Virus record (IMG/VR): IMGVR_UViG_3300017917_002056
Coordinates: 1-36,824 of that record
Length of the DNA: 36,824 bases
Direction: 5' to 3' (one strand)
DNA from: a virus
Part shown: positions 10,501 through 15,789 of the stretch, one piece after another
Layout: each line of letters starts with the position of its first letter
Numbering within the stretch: the stretch's first letter is position 1
Made by a program: the position numbers and the translations under genes
Notes under the pieces: model-generated
What the model saw: the letters and a program-made list of their open reading frames with translations, nothing else
Database searches by the model: none
What the model was told of the DNA's origin: nothing

Positions 10501-11740
10501 AAATTCCATTTAAGTTTCTTGTGTCTGCGTTGTTTGTACCTAAAATAGCGCCACTTACTTGTACGTAGTCTCCATCTACAAATCCATGATTTTGTAAACT
10601 TACACGAACTCTAGTTCTTGGACTTGTAATAGCATTAGCAGGTGGAGGAGCAATCCATCTAGTAATAGCCGATGGCAATACCTGATATGGAGTGTTTTGT
10701 AATTGAACACGATCCATGATTTTTTTGGCAAATCTACAAGCCTGTCTTAAAGTTTTAAAGGCTTTGCTCCAACTGCGACCAATTTCTTCTTCAGGATATC
10801 CGTATGCAGGATTTGGTGCATCGTTAGTAAAATCCCACATGTCATCATTACCTTTAGTGCTGACATATAGATTACTAGGACTACTGTAAGATTTAGCGTC
10901 AACATAACCTTTTGTAGCGGCGCGATAGTCTTCTTCTACAAAGGACTCGCCCAAAGGATTTAATGTAATGTCCTCATAGTCACCGGGGTGATCGTTTAGG
11001 ATCAAAGGCCCAGTCATAACGCCAGCACCACGGTTTAATGCACCAGTTTGCGGATCGTAAGTTTCAGTTCCTTGTAAAGATATCTTAGTGTCAACATAAT
11101 CTTTACGTGTTGCATGAGCTGGAAGAACTGCTTGTACATTTAATGCAACTGTTTTATCGGTAACACCGTCTGCACCTTTAATAGTTAAAACTCTATCTCC
11201 AATATTAACGTTTCCGTTATTTGGCGTTGGTTGTATCCTAAAATTTTGTCTCATCCAACTACCGTTTGGATTAGGAACGGTAGACAATAGGTCAATGTTG
11301 TCCCTATTTAAAAAATTCTGATAGACCCACTTTCTTGTCACAGCATCTTGATCAGCGGCAGGATCACCAACATTATTAAGTTTAAAATTGGCAGCATTTA
11401 AAGAATTAGACAACGTTGGGTTGGGGTCTAGGCTAATTTGTATCCCAGACAAACTTAATATAATTTTTGATGGATCAGAAGTGGTATCAATGGCCAATCC
11501 ATTATCAACTATAAGATCTCTACTAACTACGTTATTACCTAAAGTATCTAATCCTAAAACTGTATTAGGTCGCAATGGTTTTACAACATCTACTAGATTA
11601 TTAAATGTTAATCCAGACTCTAAACCTTGGCTAGCATATAATTCTTGGAAATTAGAATTTACTTTTGAGAACGCATCACGTATGCTGTCGCCAGTTCCAT
11701 CGTTGCCTGTTAAACCAATATTGATATCTTTTCTTGCCAT
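1529..11740 (-). CDS. Giant tail-fibre / virion structural protein (3403 aa)
   Basis: One uninterrupted reading frame. I chose the ATG at 11740 (MARKDINIG) because GGAG lies 6 nt upstream; the frame extends slightly further only through a TTG. Visible architecture: an N-terminal docking module (residues ~1-40) shared with the neighbouring 91-residue protein; several fibre 'TKxYVD'-type motifs (ATRKDYVD, AATKGYVD, NRKYVD, NKIYVD); a beta-rich region ~300-1300; six Cys-containing repeats between ~1350 and 2135; Gly-Tyr-Thr-x-x-Pro beta repeats near 2660-2815; and a C-terminal module (~3280-3403; DLAENYVAD, VAGVVSTNPAYVMG, GRVPCKVRGKIRKGD) often seen at the end of marine phage fibres. The protein is expected on the virion surface for host recognition. 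Its size is extreme even for fibres. The structural call is secure; domain names are family knowledge. Confidence 0.9.
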   Translation of the reverse strand: MARKDINIGLTGNDGTGDSIRDAFSKVNSNFQELYASQGLESGLTFNNLVDVVKPLRPNTVLGLDTLGNNVVSRDLIVDNGLAIDTTSDPSKIILSLSGIQISLDPNPTLSNSLNAANFKLNNVGDPAADQDAVTRKWVYQNFLNRDNIDLLSTVPNPNGSWMRQNFRIQPTPNNGNVNIGDRVLTIKGADGVTDKTVALNVQAVLPAHATRKDYVDTKISLQGTETYDPQTGALNRGAGVMTGPLILNDHPGDYEDITLNPLGESFVEEDYRAATKGYVDAKSYSSPSNLYVSTKGNDDMWDFTNDAPNPAYGYPEEEIGRSWSKAFKTLRQACRFAKKIMDRVQLQNTPYQVLPSAITRWIAPPPANAITSPRTRVRVSLQNHGFVDGDYVQVSGAILGTNNADTRNLNGIFRVNKINDNLFELNLKSLVTWVNPEVPPGGTISIALANKKDGPYSVLSRVDFGFRGFFVPKPEITIMVESGVYFEYFPIIVPPNVAIKGDEFRRTLVKPKEGPVLSDNQSIKFVRGDRTLGADFWYNTHYYHQLALSVGVTNVTGSTTLEIRNAAYPPKSGMRFIYGSTGGEPNVYRVGSIRTITYKEVDPETNVAPGTYTMDIVDDNGDLKTLAQSIPDGTVIEFLLDNEHCDSLLVNDAMQLRNMTFLGSKGFTMAFDPSGQILTRSPYGQVCATFAGEGGGGQLIDGMAGNQVCYVLDSSYTDPFTGTQGAQGTKVRVTGLVRRPEIPNTFYISKKKYVIIDSTTPDSNGTATLTLSSTTPIEVDDTFLPAGFLPSGTQVVIETAGNRSMLSNDFTMVNDLGYGIVADNNGVCEAVSQFTYYCRIGYVARAGGQIRSVGGSSCYGLIGLESEGNDPNEAIQIGKIRTTPVNYVVPYIDSPLADGNVGAVNIIVGGCDTVPLRNSTFKLDKHEIIIKNVARARLPGGTLVAGPLVVTTAYSHPFKTGDSVQMTSIRGVELKPIPPSTTNVSTDIDGRSYTITVIDKTTFTLNSTNSLLYATDLGTYTFADLPARAISNFVADAPSTEYTVKGNPSERNITGTVRFDTISDNAIGQNILKVYKLERPAVLRMQFKLNATNPIIDENDDSVYTVTGVTAREIKFQASPRLGEPDNAPGATTLYIANVTSPIDNSIVTSPTSPWAPKAGWTFQLLDTNLEEQDYARYNVTGTPTYDPATERWALNIDRALTYQMINQVASAQFTRVDGYWDLTLDKNLPASIPGNTVFTFTNSYWNLSIDPSLNVKLKTVTDTFNKPQALPFNLYQLKTISVSQITNNPPIINSSALRFAASNYDPSIYRILGKTANGGTTVETYQLTESAAPLVGFNANAVAKLVANKTFIQQETIDFLSTIYPNFIYNKDICYRDVGYIIDAVVYDLTYGGNVRSRGAGASYYQQGNPSAALVLAQQKGITVDAINYATQVAQYVVNQYTGAVPTQLALPYNGSNLNGVDQLINNKQFIQEDVIAYLNNQFPGFNYDEEKCRRDIEIILNSVLDDVIFGSNYRSITAGLAYLRSYSSNVIANQKIPTIAGINKARDLALALITNSTVITEITNRFSLVTGIINSGTNTTELVYTNPLNLDTGVLNSVNLLRANSEFLQNEFIAFVNQNFVGYTYTPAIQTKCERDIGYILDAASYDTAFGTNFNSVTAGLAYQRANSSYLLNEQKIQTRQGILKAKTQTQTLVNADATALSRVTESFDTVINLLDGGTAPTLTYPTPIGATQERINAKDQLQQNRAFIQSEIIAFVNVNNPPPNYNQTKCSRDVGYIVDALCYDILYGGNSASVRAAEAYFVGTTSQLGSGQALATLNAYSRLQVVVGQVIQGSVVARSSGNNSTQNRTGNFGTSTEANTASGNIEIIKGVITAGNLNTLPSAVYPSISSVESTLVTAFNTIANNKPTVITAVSNYIISAFSGYSYDPQLCIRDVEYILDAVAYDTLYGGNTQSIMAGSAYWNGAVTLIQGQVDVTIIAFNYLKDVVNSVLQAQAIVKTTGNTENQNTSLPAGSSSSRSNVSNLLTVVNTIAEFGVGSAPTPIQPSYTNGANYGTSNNSKVTILNNLTTIKNGTITYLNTTYSSGFTYNQAKCRRDVGLIVDAIAYDLEYGGNVKTRIAAEAYYDGSASSDVVLETQKLQTVSAIRHAKTISKLIVLENAVTKQAGNPLIQNTSGTPGTVGVDDNRLEVLFEIIAEALEDGITSLPTRDLGIPRSYQDPAGSTYVAQNINNTLVSESGSGIRIGQLMGQITSIISLGTTGNHIIQEPQIKDTLQSLVFPPTATSLQYGGIITGPGIPIKGINGVTEDTIIRTVTQLFDESQNTIGYRVKISALLTAGIPAGTAITVSGPGSNYLFDLNTNLDSRHIAGDVIGVTTTFSTVRATGHDFLQVGAGGYDDSNYPNNVYGPPTNTPSSSAIVREIGTGRVFHVSTDQDGNFRVGSYFNVNQGDGSVTIAAKIGLSAVSSLTFLTGETVRAFSGDQKMDDNSDNIVPTQKAIKTYINNIIGGRFTVDNTLTPNKGLMTLDGTSVMKGDMDLGFNSIENTINSVDSNGAGIVNRKYVDNVFAGGTIDFDGNYAITTTGVRTNVQAFTMIFDVTDAGGVFTNRGGIDLTSNKIINLKSPTLSLDGANKIYVDQSIATGGVRTGWSGFTLNDTTTRYYVNSVTITANGANYTIPPVVNFYSTSGTGATGRAVLEAGTGPRGVASIVIDTPGYGYTSSPTVIIGGSVASVNVLSQGTGYQSTPTVTFSVPQIVGGIRATGYAIMEGTGSTQKVKQIVIVNAGCGYTGAPSITLSGGSPITPAAFSVQLQGGSGATASAVIVAIQKDINLNGNRVTGSADPSATTDLVTLNYFNNKNYIKEISDVTITGIPGSGDFLVFTGEVPAGSGGSMVNASVAASSDVTVTRSSNNITISIKSGAIDNDKVKSGAGILQSKLALNKAGVKDSVTNAIASDFGVASFQIAEFAVNNGFVQLKQSTSTGDGVRLDRIQWIQNKKVLGYWNGDPNNTSYGNVAELDSTALKQIVGLTTTAVGQLINDDILGGLFPNGSSAGLAARSDGSASSGALLKNGGTMRGKITVSPALLTSSQYAIISPSEHDRLDIGESGSLSFRKVWATSFHGTNHYGEGIYGSTTAPTTINTGATFNGTATFAKTGGKLPNALSGTPTVGGGDIAIRNAGSDISFDGSTSGTISILADTETSNSSIVRRTSNGSIKGLTFTATGSGTGFVGTATSATNIVSGGQTYGIASGASGSGLVVMSSGTITGTLFTGNANYANYKDLAENYVADKRYDPGTVLEFGGEFEVTLAEDETRRVAGVVSTNPAYVMGNNHPGEFVVAIALQGRVPCKVRGKIRKGDMMVSAGGGYARPTNDPKIGTIIGKALEDFDGVEGVIEVVVGRL
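3300..3760 (-). repeat. GYTxxP beta-repeat region of the giant fibre
   Basis: Repeated units of the form G(Y/C)GYT or TGYQS plus xxPxV, followed by a Gly/Ala-rich strand such as GATGRAV. Examples include PGYGYTSSPTV, QGTGYQSTPTV and AGCGYTGAPSI, at about residues 2660-2815. This kind of short beta-repeat is typical of fibre shafts. No function beyond structure is inferred. Confidence 0.7.
5340..7695 (-). repeat. Six tandem Cys-containing protein repeats inside the giant fibre
   Basis: Six copies, spaced ~350-500 nt apart, with cores near 7500-7690, 7140-7330, 6720-6910, 6300-6490, 5830-6000 and 5340-5510. The shared pattern is (F/I)(I/L)xxExIx(F/Y)(L/V)N, then Y, one conserved Cys, RD(V/I)(G/E), I(I/L/V)(D/N)A, YD, (Y/F)G(G/T)N and AGxAY. 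Each copy carries a single Cys directly before the RD pair. Copies are diverged from each other, so the expansion is old. Similar repeats are known from very large structural proteins of marine myoviruses; their function is not established. Confidence 0.85.
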
Positions 11741-11755
11741 TATTAACTCCAAAAA

Positions 11756-11769
11756 GGGCTCAATTGCCC
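11756..11769 (-). terminator. Possible short hairpin with T-run ahead of the giant fibre gene
   Basis: On the minus strand GGGC-aattga-GCCC is followed directly by TTTTT and then by the GGAG ribosome site of the fibre gene. The stem has only four base pairs, so it is weak. It sits where it could limit read-through from the codirectional suf operon into the fibre gene, or could be a simple leader structure. Confidence 0.3.
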
Positions 11770-11822
11770 GGTGTCTACGATTATTTACCTTAAAATTTTA
11801 TAAACTTAATGTAAATACCGAT

Positions 11823-12110
11823 ATGTTCATAACAGCTATTAAAGAAAAACAAATGTACTCGCGCAGAAGTAAACTGGGAAAGGAACACCAGTATGCACGA
11901 TTTAATACGATTTTAGTTTTTAGATGTGATAGTTGCGATAAAGAATTCCAAAGGTATAGGAAAAATATCGACCCAAAAAGGATCAGTAACAACTATTTTC
12001 ACGTTTGCTCAAGTTGCGACTCAAAAAGATTCGCCCAAAAAAAGGGCGTTGAAAAACGATTGATATGGGATATGCCTGCTAGTAGTACTCTACCAATTGG
12101 TAGATATTAA
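11823..12110 (+). CDS. Small zinc-ribbon protein, plus strand
   Basis: A 95-residue basic protein from the ATG at 11823. An in-frame ATG at 11853 is an alternative start, and neither has a strong ribosome site. Two Cys pairs are visible: FRCDSCDKEF and, ~28 residues later, HVCSSCDSKRF. Together they form a likely zinc ribbon. The N-terminus (YSRRSKLGKEHQYAR) and the region between the pairs are rich in Lys/Arg, suggesting nucleic-acid binding. The frame is open further upstream only because it runs antisense to the fibre gene. Its stop codon overlaps the sufA stop codon on the opposite strand. It is one of only two plus-strand genes in the window. Function is unknown; a role related to HNH nucleases or to regulation is possible but not shown. 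Confidence 0.75.
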   Translation: MFITAIKEKQMYSRRSKLGKEHQYARFNTILVFRCDSCDKEFQRYRKNIDPKRISNNYFHVCSSCDSKRFAQKKGVEKRLIWDMPASSTLPIGRY

Positions 12111-12412
12111 AAACTAATGCTTTCCCCGCAACCACAGGTATTTTTTACTTGCGGATTGTCAATTCTTAAGGTAGAGTTAAAAGCGGAGGTTTCCAAGTCA
12201 ATTGTTGCGTCTTGCACATATAGATAAGCTAACTTGTCTACTAGAATCCTAGCACCGTTGTCCAATACTTCAACATCGTTGCCTACAGATTCACTCGCTA
12301 AAGACCAGTCATACTTGTAACCGTTACAACCACTATTTTTGACTGATAACTTGAATCCAAACTCACTCTTTGAATTGATGTGTTTTGCGGCATCTTCAGT
12401 GATTTTAATCAT
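12107..12412 (-). CDS. sufA: SufA-like A-type Fe-S carrier protein
   Basis: A 101-residue protein of the HesB/IscA/SufA family, which receives Fe-S clusters from the SufBCD scaffold and passes them to target proteins. The three cluster-binding cysteines are present: C29 in SGCNGYKY, and C93 and C95 in the C-terminal CGCG motif. Length is close to the usual 105-125 residues. The start ATG at 12412 has AGGA just upstream and overlaps the end of sufT by 8 nt. It is the last gene of the suf operon. Its TAA overlaps the TAA of the convergent zinc-ribbon gene. Ser-Gly-Cys-Asn in place of the commoner Ser-Gly-Cys-Ser/Gly is a minor difference. All ligands are intact, so it is probably functional. 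ErpA/IscA assignment within the family is not decidable here; SufA is chosen from the operon. Confidence 0.92.
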   Translation of the reverse strand: MIKITEDAAKHINSKSEFGFKLSVKNSGCNGYKYDWSLASESVGNDVEVLDNGARILVDKLAYLYVQDATIDLETSAFNSTLRIDNPQVKNTCGCGESISF

Positions 12413-12713
12413 AAATTCCTAACTCCAATTTAGCTTCATCAGACATCATTTCTTTAGTCCAGGGCGGATCCCAGACAATGTCTATAACAACATCCTTGAC
12501 TTTAGGTATCTCTTTTATAGCGTCTTTAACTTCTCCTGGTAAAGTTTCAGCAGCCGGACAAAAAGCACTAGTTAAAGTCATTTGAACCGTGACCTTGTCA
12601 TTAACTACGCATATATCATATACCAATCCTAAGTCGTAAATATTTACATGAATTTCAGGATCATAAACTGTGCGTATTGCTTCAATTATCTGTTCTTTTG
12701 TCAGCAATTTCAT
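12405..12713 (-). CDS. sufT: SufT-like DUF59/MIP18-family Fe-S maturation protein
   Basis: A 102-residue protein with the complete DUF59 signature: DPEI at residues 18-21, then NIYDLGLVYDI, MTLTSAFCPAAE with the conserved reactive Cys52, and the C-terminal VWDPPW-TKEMMSDEAKLELG. Members in suf operons (SufT) help mature Fe-S proteins under high demand; the eukaryotic homologue is CIA2/MIP18. AAGGA lies just before the ATG. The gene overlaps sufE by 20 nt and sufA by 8 nt, implying translational coupling. Presence of SufT at this position is typical of alphaproteobacterial and Gram-positive-like suf clusters rather than E. coli. No residue expected to be essential is missing. Confidence 0.93.
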   Translation of the reverse strand: MKLLTKEQIIEAIRTVYDPEIHVNIYDLGLVYDICVVNDKVTVQMTLTSAFCPAAETLPGEVKDAIKEIPKVKDVVIDIVWDPPWTKEMMSDEAKLELGIYD

Positions 12714-13101
12714 AAATCCTTGTAATTAAATTTCCAACTCCATTTTGTCTTCCTGGAGTAAGTAGACCTGATATTCCGAGACTATTTAAAATTTTTGGAT
12801 CAGTAGACAATATTTCTTGCTTAGTTTTACCATTAAAGATATCTAATATAATAGCCACTAGACCTCTAACTATTTTAGCTTCACTGTATGCTTTAAATTC
12901 TAAGGTTTTGTCGCCAAAATCTCTAATCCAAAGTTTACTCTGACATCCTAAAACTAGATATTGCGGAATTTGATAAGTTTCACTTAGTTCTGATAGATTA
13001 TCGCCATAATCAATGATATATTCGTACTTGCTCATGTCGTCATCAAACAACTCAATTTCTTCTTTAATCTTAGATATTTGATCCTTAATTGAGTTTTTCA
13101 T
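12682..13101 (-). CDS. sufE: SufE sulfur-acceptor protein
   Basis: A 139-residue protein, matching E. coli SufE (138). SufE accepts persulfide sulfur from SufS and hands it to SufB. The reactive cysteine is C53 in LGCQSKLW, corresponding to C51 of E. coli. The downstream segments SEAKIVRGLVAIIL and the C-terminal LTPGRQNGVGNLITRI fit the family. I chose the ATG at 13101 because it gives the usual length; an in-frame ATG at 13119 would add six residues, and neither has a strong ribosome site. The gene overlaps the end of sufS by 17 nt, so translation is probably coupled to its enzymatic partner. Confidence 0.92.
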   Translation of the reverse strand: MKNSIKDQISKIKEEIELFDDDMSKYEYIIDYGDNLSELSETYQIPQYLVLGCQSKLWIRDFGDKTLEFKAYSEAKIVRGLVAIILDIFNGKTKQEILSTDPKILNSLGISGLLTPGRQNGVGNLITRIYEIADKRTDN

Positions 13102-14290
13102 AACAATTGATAAGACCATCTTTTAATTTTTCAATATCATCTTTAGTATTATAACAAGCCCAACTAGCTCTAACAACACCGTTAATAAACTTTTCTTCTA
13201 CAATAGGCTGGGCGCACAAGAATCCACTTCTAACAGCGATATTCTGTGCTTCTAATAGTTGTGCCACATCACTTGGATGACAATTTTTTATATTGAAACT
13301 GATTAATCCTGCCTTATAATAGTTTGGATGAAATTGATCAATAAAATCTAGTTCATTTAACATCATTTGTATATTGGCGTTGATTAATTTATTATGAACT
13401 TGTAAATCTTCAATGTCATAACTCTTGAACCAATCAATAGCCGTTCCCATAGCAATGACTCCACCAATATTTGGTGTCCCAGCTTCTAGTTTCCAAGGCA
13501 ATTGATTTACTCTTATCGTATCCCAGCTCACACTACTAATCATGTCTCCGCCCCAAAGTAGTGGTTCTAATCTTTCTAGGTATTTTTGTTTTCCATATAA
13601 TACACCAACACCAGTAGGTCCATAAAGTTTATGAGCACTAAACGCAATGAAGTCAGCATCAAGGTCTTGAACATTAATTGATTCTTTGGCGATACTTTGT
13701 GCGGCATCGAGCACTGTTATGCCTTCAAATTCTTTGACTAGCTTAAACAAATCCTTTATAGGTTGTACATTGCCAATAGTATTATTAACATGAGCAATAC
13801 TAAACAATATTTTTCCATTACACTCTTCAAGAACTTCTTCTAAATGTGCTAGGTCTAATGATCCATCTTTGATTACATTTATTTTTTGAAAGTTGATATC
13901 ATACTTTTCTGCTACGTTAATCCAAGGCAGCAGATTGGCATGATGCTCACTTTCTGGAACGATAATGGTGTCATTAGCACTCCATTTAGAGCAAAGACCC
14001 AACGCTATCAAATTAATACTGTGAGTAGTTCCACTGGTAAAAACTATTTCACTATCTCTCTTTGCATTGATAAGGTTTTTAACCTTACTTCTTACACCTT
14101 CATATTCTTCAGTGGCACGTTCAGCTAACCTATGAATGCCTCTATGTATATTGGCTTTATAGTTTTTGTGATAATCAATCAAAGCATCTACAACCACATC
14201 TGGACAAAAAGTTGTGGCTGCGTTATCAAAGTATGTTACGTTTGGGAGACTAAAATCTTTTTTAATCTCTGAAAAAGTCTTTGATTTCAT
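13085..14290 (-). CDS. sufS: SufS cysteine desulfurase (group II, PLP-dependent)
   Basis: A 401-residue enzyme that removes sulfur from L-cysteine as a persulfide, giving alanine. Key residues are present: YFDNAATT near residue 20, His116 in the ESEHHANLLPW segment, the PLP lysine K221 in SAHKLYGPTG, and the catalytic cysteine C359 in RSGFLCAQP. The short active-site loop and the RSGxxCAQP motif mark it as SufS-type (group II) rather than IscS. Length is normal (E. coli 406). The start ATG at 14290 lies 29 nt inside the end of sufD with no clear ribosome site, so it probably relies on coupled translation. Its SufE partner is encoded immediately downstream. No sign of decay. Confidence 0.95.
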   Translation of the reverse strand: MKSKTFSEIKKDFSLPNVTYFDNAATTFCPDVVVDALIDYHKNYKANIHRGIHRLAERATEEYEGVRSKVKNLINAKRDSEIVFTSGTTHSINLIALGLCSKWSANDTIIVPESEHHANLLPWINVAEKYDINFQKINVIKDGSLDLAHLEEVLEECNGKILFSIAHVNNTIGNVQPIKDLFKLVKEFEGITVLDAAQSIAKESINVQDLDADFIAFSAHKLYGPTGVGVLYGKQKYLERLEPLLWGGDMISSVSWDTIRVNQLPWKLEAGTPNIGGVIAMGTAIDWFKSYDIEDLQVHNKLINANIQMMLNELDFIDQFHPNYYKAGLISFNIKNCHPSDVAQLLEAQNIAVRSGFLCAQPIVEEKFINGVVRASWACYNTKDDIEKLKDGLINCYEKLN

Positions 14291-15086
14291 CTTGAATATC
14301 TGTATGTGGTATTAGGTTGATAATTCTATCTTGATGTATTTCAGATAGAAGTTTTTTGGCGTTTTCTAAACTTATGCCCCTGCTTTGTAGGTACCAAAGA
14401 CTTTCAGCATCTATTTGTCCAACTGTGCAATTATGCCTAGCTTCAACATCACCACATTCGATCATCAGTTGTGGGATACTGAATGCTTGTCCTGTTTCGT
14501 CTTTGATAATACTAGCATTTGAAACTTGCGTCAAACTACCGTTGGTGTCTTTATCAATTTTTACGTAACCTTGGAAAACTGTTCTTCCTTTATTGCTTGA
14601 AGAACAGTTTACTAATTGTTGACTGATAACGTTAGGACCAGCATGATATACTTTAGCAATAATTTCACTGCTACCATTCATATCATTTTCTGATAATCCG
14701 TATATGTTTATTTCAGAATTTTCGTAAGCTTCGCATTCAAATATATGCTTGTTAAGTTTGCCACCTTTGACAAAAATTCCAATATTTAAAATACTGTTTG
14801 GTTCACAGGCAACATTGTATAAAAATACTTGTTGAGTTTGTTCACTGCCTTCGCATATGATGTATAAATCCAACTTACTGGCTTCTTTGCCTAGTATCTG
14901 CAAATTTTTACATAACAAATCATTTTCTGTTGGACTTAGCCTAAGCACCATTACATCGTCAGTGCCTTCTTTAATTTGTAAACAGTTTGCATCTATCATT
15001 TTAAACTGCTTGCCAAAATATTGAGAAGGGCTGTACGCCCAATCAGGGTCTGCTTTGTCTACTTTAAGAAAACTTTCGATAGCCAT
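14262..15086 (-). CDS. sufD: SufD scaffold subunit, short and divergent
   Basis: A 274-residue SufD-type protein, much shorter than E. coli SufD (423). The C-terminal core is recognisable: GRTVFQGYVKI near residue 168, IPQLMIECGDVEARHN, and TVGQIDAESLWYLQSRGI near residues 221-238. The histidine at residue 218 corresponds to the functionally critical His360 of E. coli SufD at the SufB-SufD interface. The missing length lies in the N-terminal region. I chose the ATG at 15086 (AAGGG upstream) rather than the TTG at 15092. The gene overlaps sufC by 23 nt and sufS by 29 nt. SufD pairs with SufB and SufC2 to form the SufBC2D scaffold. It is the most diverged member of the operon, but position and core motifs make the call firm. 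Confidence 0.9.
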   Translation of the reverse strand: MAIESFLKVDKADPDWAYSPSQYFGKQFKMIDANCLQIKEGTDDVMVLRLSPTENDLLCKNLQILGKEASKLDLYIICEGSEQTQQVFLYNVACEPNSILNIGIFVKGGKLNKHIFECEAYENSEINIYGLSENDMNGSSEIIAKVYHAGPNVISQQLVNCSSSNKGRTVFQGYVKIDKDTNGSLTQVSNASIIKDETGQAFSIPQLMIECGDVEARHNCTVGQIDAESLWYLQSRGISLENAKKLLSEIHQDRIINLIPHTDIQDEIKDFFRD

Positions 15087-15789
15087 TTTCAATGATCCCT
15101 TTAATAATTCTTCTGTCGCCAGACTTTACGATTTTACCGTCAACAATAATATGTACATGAGTTGGCTTTATTGTTTCAAGGATCGTTGGTTGATGTGTAA
15201 TAATTAAAGCCGCTTTTCCTTTTTTTGATAAAAACGATTTGATATCAGAAGATATAGTTTTAACAGCGTCTACATCAAGTCCACTATCAATTTCATCTAA
15301 TATCAGTAACGATGGATCCAATAAATTCATCTGTAGCACTTCATTCTTTTTCTTTTCACCACCACTAGCACCGTAGTTAAAGTCTCTCTTCAGCCATTCT
15401 GAACCAAGATCAAATTTTTGTACAAGTTTTTTATAATCAGAAATTATATCTGAACTACTACGTTTGTCTTGTCTAGCTTTTAAGATATCCCTAGACAACT
15501 GCAAATTGCTTATACCATCAATTTCTGGAGGGTCTTGAAAGGTCATAAAAATTCCCATCCTACTCCTAACGTCAGGCGTTAACGTATTTAGAATCTTTCT
15601 CTTGAAATTCATTTTTCCATTAGTAATAGCATATTCTGGATTACCAGCAATTACATTAGCCAATGAGCTTTTACCTGCGCCATTTGGACCCATGACAGCA
15701 TGAATTTCGCCTTCCTTAATTTCTAAATCAATGCCAGATAATATCTCATTATCCTCAACATTGACATGTAAGTTTGTTATTTTTAGCAT
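15064..15789 (-). CDS. sufC: SufC ABC-type ATPase of the SufBCD scaffold
   Basis: A 241-residue ABC ATPase that drives conformational change of the SufBC2D complex in the cytoplasm. Motifs in order: Walker A GPNGAGKSS at 34-42 (K40), Q-loop FQDPPEI near 84-90, the SufC-type signature ASGGEKKK at 141-148, Walker B LLILDEIDSGLD at 161-172, and the switch His199 in ITHQ. The Gly-Glu-Lys-Lys-Lys-Asn signature and DEIDSGLD are diagnostic of SufC among ABC proteins. The start ATG shares one base with the sufB stop (TAATG). Length equals the family norm (~248). No transmembrane partner is encoded nearby, which agrees with a soluble SufC rather than a transporter. Confidence 0.96.
   Translation of the reverse strand: MLKITNLHVNVEDNEILSGIDLEIKEGEIHAVMGPNGAGKSSLANVIAGNPEYAITNGKMNFKRKILNTLTPDVRSRMGIFMTFQDPPEIDGISNLQLSRDILKARQDKRSSSDIISDYKKLVQKFDLGSEWLKRDFNYGASGGEKKKNEVLQMNLLDPSLLILDEIDSGLDVDAVKTISSDIKSFLSKKGKAALIITHQPTILETIKPTHVHIIVDGKIVKSGDRRIIKGIIENGYRKFS

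Noticed and set aside
2019-10568. Many 60-113-codon plus-strand frames opposite the giant fibre
   Set aside because: The fibre frame is continuous and motif-rich throughout; these shadows lack ribosome sites and recognisable domains.
11388-11822. N-terminal extension of the plus-strand zinc-ribbon frame
   Set aside because: The extension lies antisense to the fibre coding region and its own start; the Cys-rich part starts naturally at 11823 or 11853.
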